Made by a program: the position numbers and the translations under genes. A stretch of 32,291 bases of DNA from assembly GCA_017305515.1 (NCBI GenBank), contig JAFKKP010000318.1:1-32291 (forward strand), given 5' to 3'. Position 1 is the first letter of the stretch; each line of letters begins with the position of its first letter. Of this stretch, positions 16,523-23,847 are shown piece after piece. Below the pieces are notes generated by a model. That model was not told the DNA's origin. It was given only the letters and a program-made list of their open reading frames with translations, and searched no databases. Source of the DNA: Hyphomicrobiales bacterium (GTDB lineage Bacteria > Pseudomonadota > Alphaproteobacteria > Rhizobiales > Xanthobacteraceae).

Positions 16523-17077
16523 ATGCTGTTGGGCCGTTTAATATTTGCAGTTTTCATTTTCTTCGCGACCGTTGGGTTAAGCGCCGTTGATGCTGTCGCC
16601 GCTCCGCAGCAACTTCAGAACAAAACCATCACTCTCACTTGGACCGCCCAAGCAATGGTGCGTGACCCCGACGGCAAGGAGCACCCGTCCACCAGCAACA
16701 TTCGATACGTTGTCTATGTCAGTTCGCTGGGCCGATTGTTCGAGCACTCGTCCCGGTCGGCGGGCAAAAGCACGCAAGCCGGCGACATAGATATAAACGC
16801 AGCGAAAACAAAGATGGGTGAAGCTCGCGGATTGCGTTTCGAGGGAAGCTCGCTGGTTGCCAATCGAGGCTATGCCGGTGGTGGGGGTGCGGGCGTGATG
16901 CGAGCGGTCGCAAGTTTCGATCCCAGTTTTTCGAGCTGCACGCTCGCGGTGACGCATGGAAAAGAGGGCGGCAAGCTCAAGCGGCAGGGAACCGATGGCG
17001 TCGTGCGCGAAATCCTGTCGATCAGCGTCGTCTCGCCGAGTTGTTCAATTCAAAACGGTAACACTCTGGCGAATTGA
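16523..17077 (+). CDS. Small secreted protein of unknown function
   Basis: The ATG giving MLLGRLIFAVFIFF is chosen because it starts a signal peptide (cleavage near AVAA, residue 26-27) and has GGGGAA 6 bases before. The frame is open further upstream, but that stretch lies inside the preceding gene. The mature part of about 158 residues begins with a beta strand TITLTWTAQAM and has a Gly-rich turn YAGGGGAGVM. It also has two Cys, in SSCTLAV and PSCSIQ, which may pair. There is no recognised domain. The stop lies 6 bases from the stop of the convergent TetR gene. It may be controlled by the hairpin covering its ribosome site. Confidence 0.7.
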   Translation: MLLGRLIFAVFIFFATVGLSAVDAVAAPQQLQNKTITLTWTAQAMVRDPDGKEHPSTSNIRYVVYVSSLGRLFEHSSRSAGKSTQAGDIDINAAKTKMGEARGLRFEGSSLVANRGYAGGGGAGVMRAVASFDPSFSSCTLAVTHGKEGGKLKRQGTDGVVREILSISVVSPSCSIQNGNTLAN

Positions 17078-17083
17078 TCGGCG

Positions 17084-17722
17084 CTATTTTTTTGCTCGAT
17101 ACGTGTTCAGGAAAATCTTCGTGGCGCTTTCGACGACGCGCTCGATATACGCCTTAGATGGCGCTGGCTTGGCTTGAAAAATATAAGGCTGAAAGATCGT
17201 TGCCTGGCACATCATCAGGAACTGCGGCGAGGCGAGGGAGCAATCGTCGATCGCGAGTTCTCCCGCTTTCACGCGCGCCTGAAGATATTCGGCAAAGCGG
17301 TTGAACGTGTGCTCGATCACGTTCTGGTAAAAGCGCTTGCCGAGTTCCGGCATCCGCTCGGCGATGCCCATGACGGTGCGCACGCTGGAATCGCCGCCCG
17401 GCCGGCACAGCAGTTCGACATAAGCGCGCCCGAAATCCCTAAGCGTCTCCTCGGCGGGTGCCGTCGGGTCGAAATTGAAGGCGAGTTTGCCCAGTTCGAG
17501 CACGTCATGTTCGACAATGGCCTCGAACAGACGGCTCTTGTCGGGGAAATAGACGTAAAGCGTGCCCTTTGAGACGCCGGCCGCGCGCGCGATCTCGTTC
17601 ATGCTGGCGCCGTCGAAGCCCTGTTCCATGAATACGCGATGCGCGCCGTCCATGATCTGGCGGCGTTTGGAACTGTCATCGTCCTGTAAAATTGACGGCG
17701 TTATGAGGGCTTCGACAACCAT
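17084..17722 (-). CDS. TetR/AcrR family transcriptional repressor of the adjacent efflux pump
   Basis: The protein has 212 residues. The N-terminal helix-turn-helix is typical: RRQIMDGAHRVFMEQGFDGASMNEIARAAGVSKGTLYVYFPDKSRLFEAIVEH, spanning about residues 19-71, read here in segments. The C-terminal half is helical and should hold the ligand pocket and dimer interface. It is divergent from an EmrA/EmrB-type efflux pair, and a perfect 21-base palindrome lies between the two. I infer that it represses both its own gene and the pump, and releases on binding a pump substrate. Stop codons of this and the convergent secreted-protein gene are 6 bases apart. Confidence 0.92.
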   Translation of the reverse strand: MVVEALITPSILQDDDSSKRRQIMDGAHRVFMEQGFDGASMNEIARAAGVSKGTLYVYFPDKSRLFEAIVEHDVLELGKLAFNFDPTAPAEETLRDFGRAYVELLCRPGGDSSVRTVMGIAERMPELGKRFYQNVIEHTFNRFAEYLQARVKAGELAIDDCSLASPQFLMMCQATIFQPYIFQAKPAPSKAYIERVVESATKIFLNTYRAKK

Positions 17723-17800
17723 TCGTTCAGCCTGGCTCCAGATGTGATCCCGGCGGTAAGGGGCCGTGGGGGCCGCCGGATTTATTTACAATCTGTGTCC

Positions 17801-17838
17801 TGAATACCATTGACCGAACCGTTCGGTCAAGTTATTTT
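17801..17838. promoter_or_regulatory. Divergent promoters sharing the operator
   Basis: To the right, TTGACC (17810-17815), a 17-base spacer and TATTTT (17833-17838) give a promoter for the pump genes. To the left, the other end of the palindrome gives TTGACC (17830-17825) with GTATTC (17807-17802, spacer 17) or TATTCA (spacer 18) for the regulator gene. Both -35 boxes are the ends of the operator, so a bound dimer should block both. Confidence 0.65.
17810..17830. promoter_or_regulatory. Palindromic TetR-family operator
   Basis: TTGACCGAAC (17810-17819) and GTTCGGTCAA (17821-17830) are perfect mirror halves around a single C. It is the only strong palindrome between the divergent regulator and pump genes and has the size usual for a TetR-family dimer site. 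Confidence 0.88.
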
Positions 17839-17850
17839 GACAGTGACAAG

Positions 17851-17904
17851 ATGTCCCGCCGGCTCATGCGACGCGGGGCGGTTTTTTATGCGTTGAACTT
17901 TTGA
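17851..17904 (+). CDS. Candidate leader peptide before the efflux genes
   Basis: A 17-codon frame, MSRRLMRRGAVFYALNF, begins about 6 bases after the predicted transcription start, with no clear ribosome site. It ends at TGA, whose last bases are part of the GAGGAGG ribosome site of the emrA-like gene. It is Arg-rich (four of the first eight residues) and encodes a T6 run preceded by a short GC stem (CCGCC with GGCGG). This arrangement is what an attenuating or coupling leader would look like. A chance frame in a short leader is the alternative. Confidence 0.35.
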   Translation: MSRRLMRRGAVFYALNF

Positions 17905-17914
17905 GGAGGCCGGA

Positions 17915-19183
17915 ATGGCCGCACCTGCCCGAGACCAGACCGCGCGCGTCATCCATCCGGAATCGGACGAATTGGCCGAGTTGCGGCCCGTGGCTCCGTC
18001 CGCTGAAAAGGAATCGCCGCGCCAGCCCTCCGAAAAGGCCCCGGCCGGGCGCAAGACGGTCGATCTTCCCGGTGTCGATAAGGCCAAGGCGGCAGCCGCC
18101 GCAGCAGGCGCGAAGCTGAAAGGCAATCCGCGCGGCAAGGCGATCGTCGGCATCGGCGCGGTCGCCGCACTCGCGCTGATCTATTTCGGTCTGCATTATC
18201 TGTTTGTCGGCCGCTACATCGTCACGACCGACGATGCTTACGTGCGCGCGAACAATTCGCTGCTCGGCGCGAAGGTGCCGGGAAACATCGCGAAGATTCT
18301 GGTCGGCGACAATAAGCGTGTCGGCGCGGGCAACATTATTCTCCAAATTGACGACGGCGACTACAAGCTGGCGTTGGACAGCGCGCAGGCGAAAGTCGCG
18401 ACGCAGGAAGCGACCATAGCGCGCATCGGCCGTCAGGCTGTCGCGCAGGAGAGCGCGGTCGAACAGGCGAAATCGCAGATCGCATCCGCACAGGCTGCGA
18501 CGAAAAGAACCGAACTCGATTTCGCGCGTCAGCAGGAATTGAGCAGCAAGGGTTTTGCCTCCAAGGCGACTTACGATCAGTCTCTCGCCGGTCGCGATCA
18601 GGCGGTCGCGTCGGTGCAGGGCGCGCAGGCGGCATATGATGCTGCCGTCGCCCAACTCGATGTCGTCAATGCACAGAAGGCGGAAGCCGAAGGCGCGTTG
18701 CAGGAACTGCGCGCGGCGCTGGCGAAAGCCGTTCGCGATCTGTCGTTCACCACCGTGCGCGCGCCGGTCGATGGCATTTTCTCCAACCGCCTCGTCAACG
18801 TCGGCGACTACGTGCAGGCCGGTCAGCGCCTCGGTAATGTCGTGCCGATCGACGAAGTGTTCATCGATGCCAACTTCAAGGAAACGCAGGTCGCGCGCTT
18901 GAAGCCCGGTCAACGTGTGTCGATCACCGTCGATGCGATCAGCGGCCGCACGATTACCGGCACCGTCGATAGTCTCGCGCCGGCGGCCGGTTCGGTGTTC
19001 ACGCTGCTTCCGCCCGACAATGCAACCGGCAACTTCACCAAGATCGTGCAACGATTGCCGGTTCGCATCCGTGTGCCGATGTCGGTTGCGCGCGAAAATC
19101 TTCTGCGCGCGGGCATGTCGGTCGTTGTCAGTGTCAACACCAAGGGCGATCCCGAAGGCGTCGATCCGGTCGAAGCCCGTTAA
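17915..19183 (+). CDS. EmrA/HlyD-type membrane fusion protein of a multidrug efflux pump
   Basis: The 422-residue protein has a cytoplasmic N-terminus of about 75 residues, longer than in E. coli EmrA, with an Ala/Lys patch (KAKAAAAAAGAKLKG). One transmembrane helix follows at about 76-98, and then the periplasmic adaptor part begins TTDDAYVRANNS. The lipoyl half-motifs (GAKVPGNIAKILVGDNKRV and FTTVRAPVDGIFSNRLVNVG) flank a long alpha-helical hairpin (about 145-275) rich in Ala, Gln and Glu. It should link the inner-membrane transporter encoded next to an outer-membrane channel, not found here. GAGGAGG precedes the ATG. Expression should be controlled by the divergent TetR regulator. Confidence 0.92.
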   Translation: MAAPARDQTARVIHPESDELAELRPVAPSAEKESPRQPSEKAPAGRKTVDLPGVDKAKAAAAAAGAKLKGNPRGKAIVGIGAVAALALIYFGLHYLFVGRYIVTTDDAYVRANNSLLGAKVPGNIAKILVGDNKRVGAGNIILQIDDGDYKLALDSAQAKVATQEATIARIGRQAVAQESAVEQAKSQIASAQAATKRTELDFARQQELSSKGFASKATYDQSLAGRDQAVASVQGAQAAYDAAVAQLDVVNAQKAEAEGALQELRAALAKAVRDLSFTTVRAPVDGIFSNRLVNVGDYVQAGQRLGNVVPIDEVFIDANFKETQVARLKPGQRVSITVDAISGRTITGTVDSLAPAAGSVFTLLPPDNATGNFTKIVQRLPVRIRVPMSVARENLLRAGMSVVVSVNTKGDPEGVDPVEAR

Positions 19184-19207
19184 TCATCCAGGCGTGAGAG
19201 TCTGCTC

Positions 19208-20794
19208 ATGGCTTCCGATGCAACAACCATGGACGGCGCGCCGCCGCTGAACCCGGCGTCCGAACGCGTCGATCCAAAGCGTCTGTTCGCCTTTTTCATC
19301 ATGGTGTGCGGAATGTTCATGTCCATTCTGGATATTCAGATCGTTTCCGCATCGCTGTCGGACATTCAGGCGGGGCTTTCGGCAAGCACGCAGGAAGTCT
19401 CGTGGGTGCAGACCGCCTATCTGATCGCCGAAGTGATCGCGATTCCGCTGTCGGGATTACTGTCGCGCGCACTCGGCACGCGGTTGCTGTTCGCGATTTC
19501 CGCAGGCGGATTTACCGCCGCAAGTTTCATGTGTGGGCTGACGTCGACCATCGAGCAGATGATTTTGTGGCGCGCGATCCAAGGCTTTCTTGGCGCGGGC
19601 ATGATTCCGACGGTGTTCGCGTCGGCATACACGATCTTCCCGCGCAGCAAATTGCCGCTGGTGACGCCGATCATCGGTCTTGTCGCGACGCTGGCGCCGA
19701 CGATCGGTCCGACGGTTGGCGGTTACATCACCGACCTGATGTCGTGGCACTGGCTGTTCTTCATCAACGTGGTGCCCGGCGTGCTCATCACCGTCGGTGT
19801 GCTGGCGCTGATCGATTTCGATGAGCCGAATTTCCAACTGCTTGAGCATTTCGATTGGTGGGGATTGATCGCGATGGCGGGCTTTCTAGGCTCGCTGGAG
19901 TATGTGCTCGAGGAAGGCCCGCAGTACGAATGGTTTCAAGACACTTCCGTGTTCGTATTCGGAATCGTTTGCGCGGTTTCGGCGATTGCATTTTTCTATC
20001 GCGTGCTGACGGCGCGTGAACCCATCGTCGATATTCGCGCGTTCACGGATCGTAACTTCGCGCTCGGCAGTACCTTCTCGTTCTGCGTCGGCATCGGACT
20101 TTACGGCCTCACCTATATGTATCCGCGCTATCTCGCAGAAGTGCGCGGCTACAGCGCGGTGATGATCGGCGAGACGATGTTCGTTTCTGGCGCGGCAATG
20201 TTCCTGACCGCGCCGCTCGTGGGCCGGATGATGACGAAAATCGACATGCGGATCATGATCGCGGTGGGACTTGTGATCTTCGCCGTTAGTTCATGGCAGA
20301 TGACATGGATCACACGCGACTACGACTTCTATGAATTGTTGTGGCCGCAGATTTTCCGCGGCGTCGGAATCATGATGGCGATGATCCCTGTCAACAACAT
20401 CGCGCTCGGCACACTGCCGCCGGAGCGGCTGAAGAACGCGTCGGGGATTTTCAACCTCACGCGCAACCTCGGCGGCGCGGTGGGCCTTGCCGTTATCAAT
20501 CAGGTTCTCGATGACCGCACCGATCTGCACATCAGCCGGTTGCAGGATCGGGTGAACTGGGGGAATTCAATGGTGGTCGAAACCCTCAACAAGTTCACGC
20601 AACAGTTTCAGGGCATGGGCGATGCGTCGCTGATGGCGCTGAAGCAGCTGTCGAACATCGTTCACCGTCAGGCCGTCGTGATGGGATTCGGCGATGCCTT
20701 TTTTATCCTGACGTTTTTTTATCTGACGCTGAGCACCATGGTGTTCTTCGTCAATAAGCCGAACCTGCTCGGCCCGCCGCCGGACGCTCATTAG
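19208..20794 (+). CDS. EmrB/QacA (DHA2) family multidrug MFS transporter
   Basis: The 528-residue length and about 14 transmembrane helices fit the DHA2 drug:H+ antiporter group. The first helix carries VCGMFMSILDIQIVSASLSDI, read in the order typical of EmrB (the L-D-x-x-I-V motif D1). Next come VSWVQTAYLIAEVIAIPLSG and the motif-C-like PTIGPTVGGYI in helix 5. It lies 24 bases behind the membrane fusion protein gene with a GAGAG ribosome site, so the two form an EmrAB-type pair that exports hydrophobic toxic compounds across the envelope. The substrate is unknown. An outer-membrane factor must be encoded elsewhere. Confidence 0.94.
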   Translation: MASDATTMDGAPPLNPASERVDPKRLFAFFIMVCGMFMSILDIQIVSASLSDIQAGLSASTQEVSWVQTAYLIAEVIAIPLSGLLSRALGTRLLFAISAGGFTAASFMCGLTSTIEQMILWRAIQGFLGAGMIPTVFASAYTIFPRSKLPLVTPIIGLVATLAPTIGPTVGGYITDLMSWHWLFFINVVPGVLITVGVLALIDFDEPNFQLLEHFDWWGLIAMAGFLGSLEYVLEEGPQYEWFQDTSVFVFGIVCAVSAIAFFYRVLTAREPIVDIRAFTDRNFALGSTFSFCVGIGLYGLTYMYPRYLAEVRGYSAVMIGETMFVSGAAMFLTAPLVGRMMTKIDMRIMIAVGLVIFAVSSWQMTWITRDYDFYELLWPQIFRGVGIMMAMIPVNNIALGTLPPERLKNASGIFNLTRNLGGAVGLAVINQVLDDRTDLHISRLQDRVNWGNSMVVETLNKFTQQFQGMGDASLMALKQLSNIVHRQAVVMGFGDAFFILTFFYLTLSTMVFFVNKPNLLGPPPDAH

Positions 20795-20795
20795 G

Positions 20796-20836
20796 CGGAG
20801 GCTTATTGTCCGTTGCCTCCGTTCATGCTTGAACGG
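20796..20836 (+). repeat. Two overlapping, mutually exclusive hairpins
   Basis: CGGAGGC (20796-20802) can pair with GCCTCCG (20815-20821). CCGTTCA (20819-20825) can pair with TGAACGG (20830-20836). They share bases 20819-20821, so only one can form fully. They fill the gap between the transporter stop and the next start. No T run follows, so simple termination is unlikely. Confidence 0.5.
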
Positions 20837-20840
20837 CGGA

Positions 20841-21836
20841 ATGATCGCCGCGCTCTCGAACAGCTTTGCACAGACATTCCTTCGCCGCCGTGTCGACAGC
20901 GCGAGCGCGCGCTGGATCGCGGGCGCGATCGTTGCGGCTGTCATCGCGTGGGTTGCGGGCCTTGCGGTGCTGCTCGCCGTCGCCAACCGCGTGCATACTG
21001 ACGTCCCGCACCTGCTTGCGATCAAATTGCCGCTGCTGAAATCGGATCCCGATCTGATCTTCGCCGGCGAAAGCCGCACGGCCTATGGCGTCGATGCAGG
21101 TCTCGCTGCTCAGTTACGTGGTGAAAAATCCGGCTCCGTCGTCAACATCGCTTACGACGCAGGTGAGCCGCTCGCGGTTCTGGGTGCCGCGAAAATATAT
21201 CCGGATGTTTTTGCAAAAGCGCATGTCGTTGTCAGCGTCGCACCGTTCATCTTCAACGAGGGCGTGCGTTCGGCCGGCGTGTATCCGCAAGACGTGCTGT
21301 CGCGCCTGAGCGTTACAGAGCAACTGACGTCATTCTTGCCGCTGCGCGTCGGCACGCTGATCCGTTTCATTCGCGAAGCGTTTGCCGCGCGGCTCGCGCA
21401 GCAGCAGGACGTCGCGCATGTCTCGCCGCCACCTGTGAATTTCGGCCTCTCCGTCATCAACAGCACCCAGCGCGACGATCAATGGATCGCGCGGCTTGCC
21501 GATCATCCGCATTTCGCGAACTGGGATGTCAGCGGTCCAAAGGCTAAGTTCGAGATCGGCGCGCTGTGCGATCTGGCTAAACGGTCGCGCAAACTCACGG
21601 TGGTCGTTCCGCCGTGGGCGGTACGTTACGACCGCGCTGCCGATGCTCTATGGCGCGCGCGCGAAGAACAAGTCGCGGGTCTTCTGAACGACGAAGCGGA
21701 CCGCTGCGGCTTTTCGGTATTGGACGTGCAGTCGGTACCCGACCTGAAAGCGTCGAATTTCGCGGACGAAATGCATGTCAACGCCACGGGCGTCCCGATC
21801 TACACGCGCTATCTCGTCGAACAGCTGAAGCGATAG
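20841..21836 (+). CDS. SGNH-like membrane-anchored protein paired with an MBOAT acyltransferase
   Basis: The protein has 331 residues. One N-terminal transmembrane helix (about 25-48, AGAIVAAVIAWVAGLAVLL) precedes a domain with FAGESRTAYGVD, where Ser78 fits the nucleophile of block I of SGNH hydrolases. Near the C-terminus, FADEMHVNATG carries Asp309 and His312 as in the D-x-x-H block V. DltD, AlgJ and AlgX-like proteins have this layout and finish acyl transfer to surface polymers begun by an MBOAT partner. The MBOAT gene follows after 7 bases. The ATG used has no ideal ribosome site; a TTG four codons earlier is the alternative. The substrate glycan is unknown. Confidence 0.78.
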   Translation: MIAALSNSFAQTFLRRRVDSASARWIAGAIVAAVIAWVAGLAVLLAVANRVHTDVPHLLAIKLPLLKSDPDLIFAGESRTAYGVDAGLAAQLRGEKSGSVVNIAYDAGEPLAVLGAAKIYPDVFAKAHVVVSVAPFIFNEGVRSAGVYPQDVLSRLSVTEQLTSFLPLRVGTLIRFIREAFAARLAQQQDVAHVSPPPVNFGLSVINSTQRDDQWIARLADHPHFANWDVSGPKAKFEIGALCDLAKRSRKLTVVVPPWAVRYDRAADALWRAREEQVAGLLNDEADRCGFSVLDVQSVPDLKASNFADEMHVNATGVPIYTRYLVEQLKR

Positions 21837-21843
21837 CGCGTTC

Positions 21844-23331
21844 ATGCTGTTCAGTTCCTTCACCTTCGTCTTTCAGTTTCTGCCAGCGACGCTGCTTGCG
21901 TTTGCTGCCGCGCACCGTCATTCGCCGCGCGCGGGAATCTTGGTGCTGCTCGGCGCATCGCTGTTTTTCTACGGTGCGTGGAAGCCGATCTATCTCTTGC
22001 TGTTCGTGACATCTATCGCGCTGAATTTCTCGCTCGGCCTGCTGATGGCAAACCGCGAGCGCCGCCGCGCAATCGGCATGCTCGGCGTGACGATCAATCT
22101 CGCCGCACTTTGCTATTTCAAATACACGAACTTCCTGCTCGACAATGTCAGCGCGATCACCGGCGTTCCGCTGCCGTTCTCCAACATCATTCTGCCGCTC
22201 GGCATTTCATTTTTTACGTTCCAGCAGATTGCCTATCTCGTCGACGTAATGCGCGGCGCGCCGGTCGAGCGCGATCCCGTCAGCTACGCGCTGTTCGTCT
22301 CGTTCTTCCCGCATCTGATCGCGGGACCGCTTGTTCACCACGCCGAGATGATTCCGCAATTCAAGCGCGGGCGCACGGGGCGCTCGTCGGTTCTCACGGC
22401 GCGCGGGCTTGCTATCTTCGTCGCTGGTCTGTTCAAGAAGGTCGTTATCGCCGACAACCTCGCGCAATTCGTCACGCCCGTGTTCGCACATCTCGACGCG
22501 GGTGGGGGCGTGGGACCGGAATGGGCGTGGCTCGCGACGCTTGCCTACACACTACAAATCTATTTCGATTTCTCCGGCTATTCCGACATGGCTATTGGCC
22601 TCGCGCTGATGTGCGGCATCCGCCTGCCGGTGAATTTTCGTTCGCCGTACAAATCCACGTCGATTATCGAGTTCTGGCGGCGCTGGCACATCACGCTGTC
22701 GCGTTTTCTGCGCGACTATCTTTACATCCCGCTCGGCGGCAACCGTCTCGGCGAGCGCCGCCGCTACATCAATCTATTGGTGACAATGGTGCTCGGCGGT
22801 CTGTGGCACGGCGCGGCGTGGAATTTCCTGATCTGGGGCGGCTTGCACGGCATCTATCTCGGCATCAATCATCTGTGGCGCGGTACGCGTGAAGTCTCCG
22901 CCGCGCTCGGCATGCGCATCGTCTATTGGGTGCTGACATTTACTGCCGTCGTCGTCGCATGGGTATTCTTCCGCGCGGCGACCGTCGGCGGCGCATGGCG
23001 CGGACTGAAAGGCCTACTCGGCTTGCAGCCGGAGCGCGCGTCGTTCGCGCCGCCGGATATTCTGCGCATCATGAATCTGCCGATTCTGGTCAGCGCCGAC
23101 GATCTGTTGATGCTCGGATCGTTTGCGGTGCTGGTCGCGCTTGCGATTGCTCTGTTCCTGCCGAACGTGCCGCAGATATTTCGCTATCGCGAATATCGCC
23201 GCGCGCCGGATGCGACATCGCTTATCCGATGGAAGCCGACGACAATGTGGGCACTCGCGGTCGGTGTCGCGTTTGCCATCGCGCTGTTCGGCATGTGGCA
23301 GCGGATGGAGTTTCTGTATTTCCAGTTCTGA
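21844..23331 (+). CDS. MBOAT family O-acyltransferase (AlgI/DltB-like)
   Basis: The 495-residue polytopic protein has about 10-12 helices. AlgI-type blocks are clear: FFYGAWKPIYLLLF near residues 40-53, LPLGISFFTFQQIAYLVDV, FVSFFPHLIAGPLVHHAEM and LQIYFDFSGYSDMAIGLAL. Next come FRSPYKSTSIIEFWRRWHITLSRFLRDYLYIP, read in parts, and GGLWHGAAWNFLIWGGLHG. His322 in LWHGAAW fits the MBOAT catalytic His, with His335 following. These proteins carry an acyl group across the inner membrane for transfer to extracellular polysaccharide. It pairs with the SGNH-like gene just upstream. The stop is followed by a bidirectional terminator. Confidence 0.94.
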   Translation: MLFSSFTFVFQFLPATLLAFAAAHRHSPRAGILVLLGASLFFYGAWKPIYLLLFVTSIALNFSLGLLMANRERRRAIGMLGVTINLAALCYFKYTNFLLDNVSAITGVPLPFSNIILPLGISFFTFQQIAYLVDVMRGAPVERDPVSYALFVSFFPHLIAGPLVHHAEMIPQFKRGRTGRSSVLTARGLAIFVAGLFKKVVIADNLAQFVTPVFAHLDAGGGVGPEWAWLATLAYTLQIYFDFSGYSDMAIGLALMCGIRLPVNFRSPYKSTSIIEFWRRWHITLSRFLRDYLYIPLGGNRLGERRRYINLLVTMVLGGLWHGAAWNFLIWGGLHGIYLGINHLWRGTREVSAALGMRIVYWVLTFTAVVVAWVFFRAATVGGAWRGLKGLLGLQPERASFAPPDILRIMNLPILVSADDLLMLGSFAVLVALAIALFLPNVPQIFRYREYRRAPDATSLIRWKPTTMWALAVGVAFAIALFGMWQRMEFLYFQF

Positions 23332-23338
23332 AAATGGT

Positions 23339-23370
23339 GAGGGGTCCGGCGTGTTTGCGCCGAACCCCTC
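23339..23370. terminator. Bidirectional terminator between the MBOAT gene and rnpB
   Basis: A 13-bp stem (GAGGGGTCCGGCG at 23339-23351 with CGCCGAACCCCTC at 23358-23370, one G-U type pair) with a 6-base loop lies 8 bases after the MBOAT stop and just beyond the 3' end of rnpB. On the minus strand ACCATTTTC follows, a short T run. On the plus strand no T run follows. Confidence 0.8.
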
Positions 23371-23377
23371 GTTGGTA

Positions 23378-23814
23378 ATCATCAGCCAGCCTGTAAGCCG
23401 GGTTCTGTAGGGCCTGCATGATTTGCACCGCGCAGACGTGACGGCCATTCCTCTGGGACGCGAATTGCTCCGCGCCTCAAGCAACCTACCCGGACAGCGA
23501 GCCTGACATCGCCCCGCGGAGTTATCGTTCGAAAACGAACTCGCCGCTATGCCGTCCCTATTCGGTCTTGCTCCCGGTGGGGTTTGCCATGCCGTCTCCA
23601 TCGCTGGAAACGCGGTGCGCTCTTACCGCACCTTTTCACCCTTACCTTCGCCCAATCCTTTCGGAATGAAGCGAAGGCGGTTCATTCTCTGTGGCACTTT
23701 CCCTGGGGTCGCCCCCGCCGGATGTTATCCGGCACCGTATGTCGAAGGAGCCCGGACTTTCCTCCCTCGCGACCTTTCGATCCTTGCGAGAGCGGCCGTC
23801 CAGCCGACTGACCT
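23378..23814 (-). ncRNA. rnpB: RNase P RNA (bacterial type A)
   Basis: The catalytic RNA of RNase P trims tRNA 5' leaders. On the minus strand the conserved cores are in order: GAGGAAAGTCCGGGCTCC (CR-I), a CCAGGGAAAGTGCCACAGA block (CR-II side), then GGTAAGAGCGCACCG, AACCCCACCGGGAGCAAGACC (read in parts), and near the end CCCTACAGAACCCGGCTTACA. Helix P1 pairs GUCAGUCGGCU at the 5' end with GGCUGGCUGAU at the 3' end, 11 consecutive pairs including G-U. The length of about 435 bases is usual for alphaproteobacteria. Ends are inferred from P1 and may be off by several bases. No protein-coding frame in this stretch is credible. Confidence 0.96.
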
Positions 23815-23818
23815 TTAT

Positions 23819-23847
23819 GTGATGACGATGGAAGCGCACGGGGTCAA
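23819..23847 (-). promoter_or_regulatory. Candidate rnpB promoter overlapping the amidase stop codon
   Basis: On the minus strand TTGACC (23847-23842) contains the amidase TGA stop. CATCAC (23824-23819) follows after 17 bases, and a start about 7 bases later falls at the expected 5' end of the RNA. The -10 is poor, so this is moderately supported. Confidence 0.45.

Noticed and set aside
20813-21001. 62-codon frame starting at ATG 20825 in another phase
   Set aside because: It overlaps the SGNH-like gene in a shifted frame and is Arg-rich without a family match.
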